A DNA stretch of 64,000 bases from Leadbetterella sp. (GTDB taxonomy: Bacteria > Bacteroidota > Bacteroidia > Cytophagales > Spirosomataceae), in NCBI GenBank assembly GCA_019638185.1, contig JAHBUH010000018.1:1-64000 (forward strand). Reading direction: 5' to 3'. Position 1 is the stretch's first letter; each line of letters starts with the position of its first letter. Below the pieces are notes generated by a model, which searched no databases, was not told the DNA's origin, and worked only from the letters and a program-made list of their open reading frames with translations. Positions 15,175-21,974 of the stretch are shown here, in pieces. The position numbers were made by a program, and so were the translations under genes.

Positions 15175-15717
15175 ATGGAAAAAATAAAATCAACAACTGT
15201 CCTCGGCGTGTTTCATAACGGTGAGCTGGCTCTGGGCGCTGACGGACAGGCCACTATGGGAAATACCGTGGCCAAGTCTAACGTGAAGAAGATCCGGAAG
15301 CTGGCCGGCGGCAAGGTAGTGGCCGGTTTTGCAGGCTCTACGGCGGATGCCTTCACCCTCATTGAGAAATTTGAAGAAAAGCTGAATACCTTTAACGGCA
15401 ATCTCCGCCGGGCAGCCATAGAGCTGGTGAAAGAGTGGCGTACGGATCGTTACCTCAGTAAGCTGGAGGCCATGATGATCGTGGCCAATAAGGAAGAAAT
15501 GCTGGTGATCTCAGGCAGCGGCGATGTACTGGAACCGGATAACCAGGTGGCGGCCATCGGCTCAGGCAGCATGTACGCGCAGTCTGCGGCATTGGCCCTG
15601 AAAAAACACGCGCCCCACCTGACAGCAGAAGAAATGGTGCGGGAAGGCCTGACCATTGCGGCCGATATCTGTATTTACACGAATCATAATTTTATCATTA
15701 CTTCACCCGAAGCATGA
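15175..15717 (+). CDS. hslV: ATP-dependent protease proteolytic subunit HslV
   Basis: 180 residues from ATG 15175; the frame is open further upstream, but that region forms the structured leader. The N-terminus MEKIKSTTVLGVFHNGELAL contains the TTVL whose first threonine is the mature catalytic nucleophile. GADGQATMGNTV and the ending of the HslV family (AADICIYTNHNFII) are conserved. HslV forms a dodecameric peptidase opened by the HslU ATPase. hslU, usually adjacent in other bacteria, is not here. The gene overlaps the following regulator gene by 4 nt (ATGA), implying co-expression. Confidence 0.95.
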   Translation: MEKIKSTTVLGVFHNGELALGADGQATMGNTVAKSNVKKIRKLAGGKVVAGFAGSTADAFTLIEKFEEKLNTFNGNLRRAAIELVKEWRTDRYLSKLEAMMIVANKEEMLVISGSGDVLEPDNQVAAIGSGSMYAQSAALALKKHAPHLTAEEMVREGLTIAADICIYTNHNFIITSPEA

Positions 15718-16553
15718 CCTACGTTAATGAAAATATCAGGATTCTCCGGAACCGGATGGGGCTGACCCAGGAAAAGTTCGCGGAACTGATAGGCATTAAC
15801 CGGAAGGCCATCGGGGCGTATGAAGAAAAGCGGGCCACCCCGCCGCTGGATAAGCTTAACCGGATGGCTTCGCTGTTCGGGGTGAGCCTGGATCAGCTGA
15901 CCCAGTACCGCTTTGCGGCCGATTCCCCGCTTTTTGAGGCGCCGGAAGAAATTCCCGTACAGGAAGAGCCTTTCCCTAAAAGCAGGATGACGGCGGATAC
16001 GCCCCCGGTACAGCCCGAACCCGGCCCGCAGACAGAAAAGAAGCGTCCTTTCTCGCGTACGGGCTATGCGGCAGAACCGGTGCTGGAGCCGGTACAGGAA
16101 GATACCGTACCTTATGTCAGCCATAAGTATTTTGACAAATACCTGGTAGATACCGGCTTTGAAAGCCGTCTGGGTGAACTGCCTGCCCTCAGTTTCCCAT
16201 TCCGGGAAGAGGGGAAAATGTACCGGGCCTTTGATATGCCGGCGGACAGTTACCTGCAGGATGGGATCATTATCGGGGAAAAGCTGAGCGGTTTACCGGA
16301 TGGCGCCGGCCGGCTGCTGGTGGTGAGCTTAAAAAACGGGCTCCTGCTCAGAAGGCTGGAAAACACCCCTCAGGGCGATTTTATCGTGAAAAATGAAGGC
16401 GGAGAAGATTTTATCCTCCGGCCCTCTGACGTCCGGGAGATCTGGAAACCGGTGGGTTTCTTTTCCCGCACCTTACCGGCCGCTCAGCCTGATCTGGCGG
16501 GCCTGTCTGCTAAAGTTAATGCCTTGAAATCCCAGTTGGATTCGCTCTTATAG
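15714..16553 (+). CDS. XRE-family transcriptional regulator with C-terminal sensor-like domain
   Basis: 279 residues. Residues 5-62 form a Cro/CI helix-turn-helix (IRILRNRMGLTQEKFAELIG, YEEKRATPPLDKL). A proline/glutamate-rich linker (about 75-130) leads to a beta-rich domain (about 140-260) with FREEGKMYRAFDMPADSYL and LLVVSLKNGLLLRRLEN, reminiscent of the S24/LexA-like regulatory fold of phage-type repressors but without obvious Ser-Lys catalytic residues. The C-terminal helix may dimerise. The start codon overlaps the hslV stop, so both are translated together; it may regulate proteostasis genes, which is inference from context. Confidence 0.85.
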   Translation: MTYVNENIRILRNRMGLTQEKFAELIGINRKAIGAYEEKRATPPLDKLNRMASLFGVSLDQLTQYRFAADSPLFEAPEEIPVQEEPFPKSRMTADTPPVQPEPGPQTEKKRPFSRTGYAAEPVLEPVQEDTVPYVSHKYFDKYLVDTGFESRLGELPALSFPFREEGKMYRAFDMPADSYLQDGIIIGEKLSGLPDGAGRLLVVSLKNGLLLRRLENTPQGDFIVKNEGGEDFILRPSDVREIWKPVGFFSRTLPAAQPDLAGLSAKVNALKSQLDSLL

Positions 16554-16608
16554 AGAGCGGATGATTCAAGTTCCGGCCGAACCCGGCTTTAGGATTATTC
16601 CCGCCGTC

Positions 16609-17304
16609 TCACATCCAGGCCTTCACTTTCTGCGGTTTATTCATATACGATTTTCCCAGCTCAAACCAGTATTCATCCCCGAAATTCAGGTAAATGCCGT
16701 CTGCGTTTTTAGGGCGGGTGGTGGCCAGTTCATAGAGGAGTTCACCACTGTACAGATCCCGGAGCAGGGCATTCAGCTGGCTCCATTTCAGGCTTTTGCG
16801 GACGCCTTCTTTCTCCACGATGAGCGTTTGGCGGGCAAAACTCCCCCGGATCACGGTGGTCTTTTTCCCGGCAGCGCTGATCTCCGTCAGGGTGATCTCC
16901 AGCGGCTTCTCCAGCCCGCTGTCTTCCAGGATGGCCTGCCGGATCTGCTCTGTGAAATCGGCCCACTGCCGCACATTTTTAGGGTAAAACTGGTCTTTCC
17001 CGGTATCCAGGTACCAGAGTTCTTCATTTTCTTCCAGTTCATCCTTATCGGTGCGTTCTGTTCGGGAAAGCAGCATTTTCAGGTTTTCCAGCCAGATCTG
17101 GGGCAGTTCTCCGTTTACCTTCACGTCATCGGAGAGGGTGAATCCTTCTTCCAGGATCTCCTCTTCGGTGAGGGTATCGCGGTCCAGGAATTCAATTTCC
17201 AGGTCATAAACCAGGGTTTTAGCGCCTTCTTTCAGGTCAAGCTGAAGCGCGTAAGCATAAGGGGCCGGCTGAAGGGAGGAGGTTTGGAATTTTATATTGA
17301 TCAT
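16609..17304 (-). CDS. Conserved hypothetical protein coupled to menE
   Basis: 231 residues, soluble and acidic. Its ATG overlaps the menE stop by 4 nt, so it is the second gene of a menE operon. No named domain is recognised. Visible features are an N-terminal beta-rich part (INIKFQTSSLQPAPYAYALQ), an acidic central segment (TERTDKDELEENEELWYLDT) and a C-terminal half that could be a nucleic-acid- or protein-binding fold (VRKSLKWSQLNALLRDLYSG). Similar proteins accompany menE in other Bacteroidota as far as I recall. It may assist menaquinone synthesis, but this rests on position only. Confidence 0.75.
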   Translation of the reverse strand: MINIKFQTSSLQPAPYAYALQLDLKEGAKTLVYDLEIEFLDRDTLTEEEILEEGFTLSDDVKVNGELPQIWLENLKMLLSRTERTDKDELEENEELWYLDTGKDQFYPKNVRQWADFTEQIRQAILEDSGLEKPLEITLTEISAAGKKTTVIRGSFARQTLIVEKEGVRKSLKWSQLNALLRDLYSGELLYELATTRPKNADGIYLNFGDEYWFELGKSYMNKPQKVKAWM

Positions 17305-18329
17305 TTTTCAATGGTTTTGATCTTGTCGGTTTTACCGGTGGGAGTTTTGACAAACGCCCTCACCCGGATGATTTCTTTGGGAATATGGTAGCGCGGCAGA
17401 TCCAGCCGGGACAGGTCCGGCTCCGGGCCCTCTCCTTCCAGTACCAGCACCAGGCGCTGGCCCAGGGTGGTGTCCGGCAGCCCGTAACAAAAGAAGTCGG
17501 GCAGGCCCGGGAAGGTTTGGGCTATGGCCCGTTCCACTTCTTCGGCCTGGATTTTTACGCCGCCTGAGTTGATGATATTGTCGCGCCGGCCTTTCAGGAT
17601 AAACTTTTCCGGTGCCGTCATTTCCACCACATCATGGGTGATGATCCACTGCCCCAGAGTGGAAGGCGATTTTATTTTCAGGCAGCCGTGCTGGTCCGTG
17701 TCCAGGCTTACCCCGGGCAGGGCGGTGAAGAAAGTATCATCGGTACGGAGGTCTTTCAGGGCGATATGACTGATGGTTTCGGTCATTCCGTAGGTTTCAA
17801 AAACCGGCAGTTCCAGCTCCTGTATCTTCCGGCGGGTGTCTTCGGCCACGGGGCCGCCGCCGGCCAGTATAGCTTTGGCTGTACGGAGCAGGGCGGTAGG
17901 ATCATCGTGGCGGAGAATATGCTGCAATTGCATCGGAACAAAAGAAAAGAAGTTCCGGCCGCGATTCCGCGCAAAGAGGGAAACCTGGTTTTCCAGGTCG
18001 GCAAAAGGGTTAACCGATGGAGCCACTGCCATCAGGTCAGCACCGGTTTCGGCGGCCCGGATCACCATCATTTTTCCGCCGATATAGTCGGTATTCAGGT
18101 TACACAGGAAGAAATCGCTGCTGCTGAGGTCAAAGGCATCCACGGTCAGCTTTACAGAGGCCAGGATGGCTTCCCTGCTTAAAGCAATGCATTTAGGCGG
18201 GCCGGTAGAGCCGGAGGTGGTCAATGTGATTTCCGGCAGGCCACCTTTCCAGGCATCGTAGAGGTCAATGACGGCGTCAAGGGCGCGATCGGTACGGATC
18301 ACTTCACCTTCTTGGGAAATGTAAACCAT
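17301..18329 (-). CDS. menE: O-succinylbenzoate-CoA ligase (MenE)
   Basis: 342 residues from ATG 18329. An AMP-binding adenylate-forming enzyme: TLTTSGSTGPPK is the P-loop-like motif A3, FETYGMTETIS is A5, and LKGRRDNIINSGGVKI carries A7/A8 (GRxDxxI-SGG). The C-terminal lysine motif PTGKTDKI is A10. It is shorter than generic acyl-CoA ligases, as is usual for MenE of Bacteroidota. It activates o-succinylbenzoate with CoA in menaquinone synthesis, which supplies the quinone used by NuoA/B and anaerobic respiration. The in-frame extension upstream to 18497 runs through its promoter and is rejected. Confidence 0.88.
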   Translation of the reverse strand: MVYISQEGEVIRTDRALDAVIDLYDAWKGGLPEITLTTSGSTGPPKCIALSREAILASVKLTVDAFDLSSSDFFLCNLNTDYIGGKMMVIRAAETGADLMAVAPSVNPFADLENQVSLFARNRGRNFFSFVPMQLQHILRHDDPTALLRTAKAILAGGGPVAEDTRRKIQELELPVFETYGMTETISHIALKDLRTDDTFFTALPGVSLDTDQHGCLKIKSPSTLGQWIITHDVVEMTAPEKFILKGRRDNIINSGGVKIQAEEVERAIAQTFPGLPDFFCYGLPDTTLGQRLVLVLEGEGPEPDLSRLDLPRYHIPKEIIRVRAFVKTPTGKTDKIKTIEK

Positions 18330-18337
18330 AAGAAAGG

Positions 18338-18345
18338 CAAATTTA
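18338..18345 (-). promoter_or_regulatory. -7 promoter element of menE
   Basis: The minus strand reads TAAATTTG, an exact TAnnTTTG match. Placing the start 4 nt beyond the last G gives an untranslated leader of only about 5 nt before the ATG at 18329. Confidence 0.45.
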
Positions 18346-18447
18346 AGAGATTTTCCCCACAGTTCCCAGCGCATGGCGCTGCGGGGTGTTCTCCCGCTTC
18401 CCCCCGGCCTGATCTCATGAGCAACCGGCCGTATCCTCCTGAAAATA

Positions 18448-18459
18448 TGACCAGGATCA
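18448..18459. promoter_or_regulatory. Candidate Crp/Fnr-family operator upstream of azurin
   Basis: TGACCAGGATCA fits TGA-N6-TCA. It is preceded by AAATA, giving AAATATGACC, identical over ten bases to the site upstream of hemN (33647-33656). Two possible -7 elements follow: TAAGTTTG at 18473-18480, and a weaker TCCCTTTG at 18483-18490 at exactly the same distance as in hemN. Confidence 0.5.
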
Positions 18460-18553
18460 TAATCTTTCCGGATAAGTTTGCGTCCCTTTGTAGTCACAAG
18501 GAATTGTTACGAATATATTTGAATTATTCCGCCTTCTGTTTGAAGTATTCTTT

Positions 18554-18561
18554 TAATTTTG
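18554..18561 (+). promoter_or_regulatory. -7 promoter element of the azurin gene
   Basis: TAATTTTG, an exact TAnnTTTG match, 43 nt before the ATG at 18605. No matching -33 element was found at 19 nt, so a second, activator-dependent promoter further upstream is possible. Confidence 0.45.
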
Positions 18562-18604
18562 TGAAGGAAAATTTATTATAACTAACTTAATTTATATTGT
18601 ACAA

Positions 18605-19159
18605 ATGAAGAAGACCATAGCGCTAGCAGCAGTAGCTTCCATGTTTTTATTCACAGCATGTAGCAAATCAACCAAGTCCAGCGACACCGCTGCCACTGAG
18701 GAACATGCCCATGATGCGGCCGCTGAAGAAGCTACCGAAGCTCCGGCAGCAGAGACCGATAACGTGGCTTCAGCCGACAATACCGTACTGGAGATCACTA
18801 TCAAAGGAGGTGACGATATGAAGTTTGACCAAACTACACTGAAAGCCACCGCCGGTCAGAAAATCAAATTAACATTGGTGCATTCCGGAAAGCTTCCTAA
18901 AGCTTCTATGGGCCACAATTTCATCCTGTTGAAAAACGGTGTGAATGAAGCGGATTTTGCGACCAAAGCTTTAGCGGCAAAAGACCATGACTACATTCCT
19001 GCCGGATCAGAAGGTGATATTATTGCGCATACCGGCCTGGTAGGTGGTGGAGAAAGCACTACTATTGAATTTACGGCTCCGGCCAGAGGCGCCTACACGT
19101 ATATCTGTAGTTTCCCCGGCCACTCTGCCATGATGAAAGGAAAGCTGATGGTGAAGTAA
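18605..19159 (+). CDS. Lipoprotein azurin (type 1 copper protein)
   Basis: 184 residues. The type II signal peptide ends in FTAC (cysteine at residue 19), followed by an acidic Ala/Glu-rich linker (about 20-65). The cupredoxin domain begins near VLEITIKGGDDMKFD. All copper ligands of azurin are visible: His in SMGHNFIL, then Cys, His and Met in CSFPGHSAMM (C-x4-H-x3-M). It carries electrons in the periplasm, anchored to a membrane, typically towards cytochrome peroxidases or terminal reductases; a di-haem peroxidase gene lies at 46816. The upstream Crp/Fnr-type site suggests oxygen- or nitrosative-stress-dependent control. A strong terminator follows. Confidence 0.93.
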   Translation: MKKTIALAAVASMFLFTACSKSTKSSDTAATEEHAHDAAAEEATEAPAAETDNVASADNTVLEITIKGGDDMKFDQTTLKATAGQKIKLTLVHSGKLPKASMGHNFILLKNGVNEADFATKALAAKDHDYIPAGSEGDIIAHTGLVGGGESTTIEFTAPARGAYTYICSFPGHSAMMKGKLMVK

Positions 19160-19183
19160 TGTGCATTGAGGTAATTTAAAAGT

Positions 19184-19221
19184 AAAGCGGGCGATATCTC
19201 CGGATACCGCCCGCTTTGTTT
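19184..19221. terminator. Strong bidirectional terminator between azurin and GNAT genes
   Basis: AAAGCGGGCG (19184-19193) pairs with CGCCCGCTTT (19208-19217). The loop itself contains TATC-TCCG-GATA, lengthening the stem. TTGTTTTTG follows on plus. It separates the convergent genes at 19159 and 19253. Confidence 0.85.
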
Positions 19222-19252
19222 TTGTGCTCCTGTGCCGGCTTCTTACAGCTGC

Positions 19253-19705
19253 TCATTCAAAATCAAGGTGGCAATTGATCCACTCACCGTCCAGGCGGGC
19301 GTTGTATTTTTTATAAAATTCTATGGCGGGCGTATTCCAATCCAGAACCTGCCACATCATGCCGGTGCAGTCTTCTTCTTTAGCGATCTCCACGGTCCGG
19401 TCAAAGAGCAGCTTCCCGGCCCCCAGGCCCCGGGCCTTTTCCGTGACAATGATGTCTTCCAGGTACAGGCGCCGGCCTTTCCAGGTAGAATAGCGGTAGT
19501 AATACAGGGACATGCCGATCACCTCGCCTTCTTTTTCCGCCAGGATGCAGCCGAAAGCCGGGTGTTCACCAAATCCCTCCCGGAGCATGCGCTCTTCCGT
19601 GTTCGACACCTCATCCGGCGCCCGCTCAAACACCGCCAGTTCTCTTACCAGGCTCATGATAGCCGGGATGTCTTCTTTTTCTGCTTTTCGTAATGCTAGG
19701 GTCAT
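19253..19705 (-). CDS. GNAT-family N-acetyltransferase
   Basis: 150 residues, a single GNAT domain. The N-terminal LRKAEKEDIPAIMSLVRELA, the acetyl-CoA-binding motif IIVTEKARGLGAGKLLF (R/Q-x-x-G-x-G/A) and the C-terminal WNTPAIEFYKKYNARLDGEW are typical. The closest subfamily by eye is the diamine acetyltransferase (SAT)-like group, where FYKKYNA is conserved, but substrate cannot be fixed from sequence. A single gene with a terminator on its 3' side; a CATAGATA-type repeat arm lies in the gap to the next gene. Confidence 0.88.
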   Translation of the reverse strand: MTLALRKAEKEDIPAIMSLVRELAVFERAPDEVSNTEERMLREGFGEHPAFGCILAEKEGEVIGMSLYYYRYSTWKGRRLYLEDIIVTEKARGLGAGKLLFDRTVEIAKEEDCTGMMWQVLDWNTPAIEFYKKYNARLDGEWINCHLDFE

Positions 19706-19724
19706 ATTAGCTCCGGATTATTTT

Positions 19725-19747
19725 ACCACATAGATACATAGGACATA
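19725..19747. repeat. Single arm of the CATAGATA-type repeat
   Basis: ACCACATAGATACATAGGA at its core, in the 57-nt gap between the GNAT and pseudouridine-synthase genes. It matches the right arm (read on minus) of the hairpin at 46040-46101. Only one arm is present here. Confidence 0.6.
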
Positions 19748-19762
19748 TTATTACCTGCCTGC

Positions 19763-20806
19763 TTACCGGAACTGCAGATAGTGCTCCCACTTGTCCAGCA
19801 CTGCCTGGAAATCCGCCGGCAGTTCCGAATCAAACTGCATCCACTCCCGGGTGACCGGGTGCACAAACCCCAGCGACTTCGCATGGAGGGCCTGGCGCGG
19901 TAGGATGCTGAAGCAGTTTTCCACAAACTGCTTGTACTTGGAGAAGATCTCGCCCCGCAGGATGCGGTCGCCCCCGTAGGCGGCATCGTTAAACAGCGGG
20001 TGGCCCAGGTATTTCATGTGGGCCCGGATCTGGTGGGTACGGCCGGTCTCCAGCTTGCATTTGATCAGGGAAACATAGCGCAGGCTTTTGATCACCTCGT
20101 AATGGGTGATGGCTTCCTTGCCGTGCTCGCCATCGGGGAAGACGTCTGATACGCGCCGGTCTTTGAATCCCCGGCCGATATGGGCGTTAATGGTGCCTTT
20201 CGGTTCTTTGGGCTCGCCCCAGATCAGGGCGTAATAGGTTCTCTCGGTGGTGTGATCTGCAAACTGCCGGGCCAGGAACTGGAGCGCAAACTCGTTTTTG
20301 GCGATCACCAGGAGGCCGGAAGTGCCTTTATCGATCCGGTGCACCAGCCCGGGCCGGATCTCGCCGTCGCGCGCGGAGGGCAGGTTCCCGAAATGGTAGA
20401 CCAGTGCATTTACCAGTGTGCCGGAGTGGTTCCCGTGGCCGGGGTGCACCACCATTTCCTGGGCTTTATTTACCAGGAGCACGTCATTATCTTCATAAAC
20501 GATATCCAGGGGCAGATCCTGGGGGATCACCTCCTTGGGGATTTTGCCTGATTTCACCAGGGAGAGGAGGATGTCGTCCAGGGGTTTGACCTTATAACTG
20601 GACTTCACCGAAGCGCCGTTCACCATCACCGACTCCGAGTCGATGGCGTTCTGGATCCGGTTCCTGGAGATGTTCTTCAGGTGATGTGAAAGATACTTGT
20701 CCAGCCGCATAAAAGATTGGCCGGGATCCACTTTGATCTGAAGATTTTCAATGAAGTCATCATCTTCCTCTTCAAAATCTGCCTTGGTTTCGTCGAATGT
20801 ACTCAT
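19763..20806 (-). CDS. RluD-type 23S rRNA pseudouridine synthase (RluA family)
   Basis: 347 residues. An S4 RNA-binding domain (about 30-90: MRLDKYLSHHLKNISRNRIQ) is followed by the catalytic domain with VHRIDKGTSGLLVIAKN, where the aspartate is the catalytic residue, then GRTHQIRAHMKYLGHPLFND near the C-terminus. The acidic N-terminal tail (DFEEEDDDF) is common in Bacteroidota homologues. Enzymes of this group convert uridines of 23S rRNA helix 69 to pseudouridine. It is divergent from the deaminase-like gene at 20829, with only 22 nt between starts, so promoters overlap. Confidence 0.92.
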   Translation of the reverse strand: MSTFDETKADFEEEDDDFIENLQIKVDPGQSFMRLDKYLSHHLKNISRNRIQNAIDSESVMVNGASVKSSYKVKPLDDILLSLVKSGKIPKEVIPQDLPLDIVYEDNDVLLVNKAQEMVVHPGHGNHSGTLVNALVYHFGNLPSARDGEIRPGLVHRIDKGTSGLLVIAKNEFALQFLARQFADHTTERTYYALIWGEPKEPKGTINAHIGRGFKDRRVSDVFPDGEHGKEAITHYEVIKSLRYVSLIKCKLETGRTHQIRAHMKYLGHPLFNDAAYGGDRILRGEIFSKYKQFVENCFSILPRQALHAKSLGFVHPVTREWMQFDSELPADFQAVLDKWEHYLQFR

Positions 20807-20828
20807 ATTTGTGCAAATTTCGGTAAAG

Positions 20829-21887
20829 ATGCTTGATTTTGAAAGTATAATTCAAATTCCTACTCCGCTGGAGAAACTGGAGGAGCCGCTGTTTGCAGAG
20901 ATGGGGGTGGAAGTTTTTGTGAAGCGGGATGATCTGACCCATGCTTTTATTTCGGGCAATAAGTTCCGAAAGCTGAAATATAACCTCCTCGAGGCCGAAA
21001 AACAGGGGAAAAATGCGCTCCTGACCTTTGGCGGGGCCTACTCTAACCACCTGTCGGCTTTTGCTTTTGCCTGCCGGGCGTTTGGGTTCCGGGGGAAGGC
21101 TGTGGTGCGGGGGGAGGAGCTGAATGCGGGTAGCAGCCCCACGCTGGCCTTCTTGCAGGCCCAGGGGGTGGAAATGGAGTTTGTGAGCCGGGAGGCTTAC
21201 CGTGATAAAGAAGGGATACTGGCGCGTTTAGCGGGGAGTTCCCCGGTGAAAGCCGCCCGGGATTTGAACCGGAAAGTGGAGGATTATCCTGCCTCTTCCG
21301 GGAGAATTCCTACGGAAAATGATGGGCTGTTGAACCTGGAAACCGGCATTTATCCGGCCGGGCCTGTGAAGATTCTACCCGGAAAAGAGCATCTTTCCGC
21401 CCCATTTGCACCGGGTTATTACCTCATCCCCGAAGGCGGCTCTAACGCACTGGCCGTACAGGGCGTGGCGGAGCTCATCCCGGAGATCGGGCCGTTTGAC
21501 TACCTGGTCACGGCCTGCGGTACGGGCGGCACCCTGGCAGGGCTGATCAGTGGCGCTCCGGAGAGTGCCGGTATCATCGGGGTTTCCGTGCTGAAAAACG
21601 GCGATTTTCTTAAAAAGGAGGTGGCGGAGCTGCTGGGCCGGCCTTTCCCGGAAAATGCCACCCTGCTGACCGGCTATCATTTCGGGGGGTATGCCCGGCA
21701 TAATGCGGAGCTGCTGGAGTTTATGAGGACGTTTGAATCCGCACACGGCATTCTCCTGGAGCAGGTCTATACGGCCAAAGCTTTTTATGCTTTCTATAAC
21801 CTGCTGAAAGCCGGGTATTTCCGGCGCGGGGCCCGTATTGTGCTGCTGCATACCGGCGGACTGCAGGGGAGGCTCGGTGCAATCTAA
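20829..21887 (+). CDS. PLP-dependent D-cysteine desulfhydrase / ACC deaminase family protein with an insertion
   Basis: 352 residues from ATG 20829; the frame is open further upstream but that part lies inside the divergent gene. Fold type II PLP enzyme: the Schiff-base lysine is in HAFISGNKFRKLK (K45), TFGGAYSNHL is the substrate-binding loop, and PEGGSNALAVQG with ACGTGGTLAGL forms the phosphate-binding site. Family members break down D-cysteine or 1-aminocyclopropane-1-carboxylate; substrate is not certain. It is about 50 residues longer than usual Bacteroidota members because of a segment at about residues 136-193, which I do not recognise. Confidence 0.88.
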   Translation: MLDFESIIQIPTPLEKLEEPLFAEMGVEVFVKRDDLTHAFISGNKFRKLKYNLLEAEKQGKNALLTFGGAYSNHLSAFAFACRAFGFRGKAVVRGEELNAGSSPTLAFLQAQGVEMEFVSREAYRDKEGILARLAGSSPVKAARDLNRKVEDYPASSGRIPTENDGLLNLETGIYPAGPVKILPGKEHLSAPFAPGYYLIPEGGSNALAVQGVAELIPEIGPFDYLVTACGTGGTLAGLISGAPESAGIIGVSVLKNGDFLKKEVAELLGRPFPENATLLTGYHFGGYARHNAELLEFMRTFESAHGILLEQVYTAKAFYAFYNLLKAGYFRRGARIVLLHTGGLQGRLGAI

Positions 21888-21974
21888 ATTTTAATAATTA
21901 TAATCGTATAGAAAACACGGGAGGTATTGATAATCTTTCCTAATATTGCGCAAGATTATCACTTTAACCTCCGT

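Noticed and set aside
16561-17391. Long plus-strand frame opposite the menE partner gene
   Set aside because: Shadow frame; the minus-strand protein is coupled to menE by a 4-nt overlap and has normal composition.
20751-20828. N-terminal extension of the deaminase-like protein
   Set aside because: It would begin inside the divergent pseudouridine synthase gene and consists of a serine run; ATG 20829 begins a typical family N-terminus.
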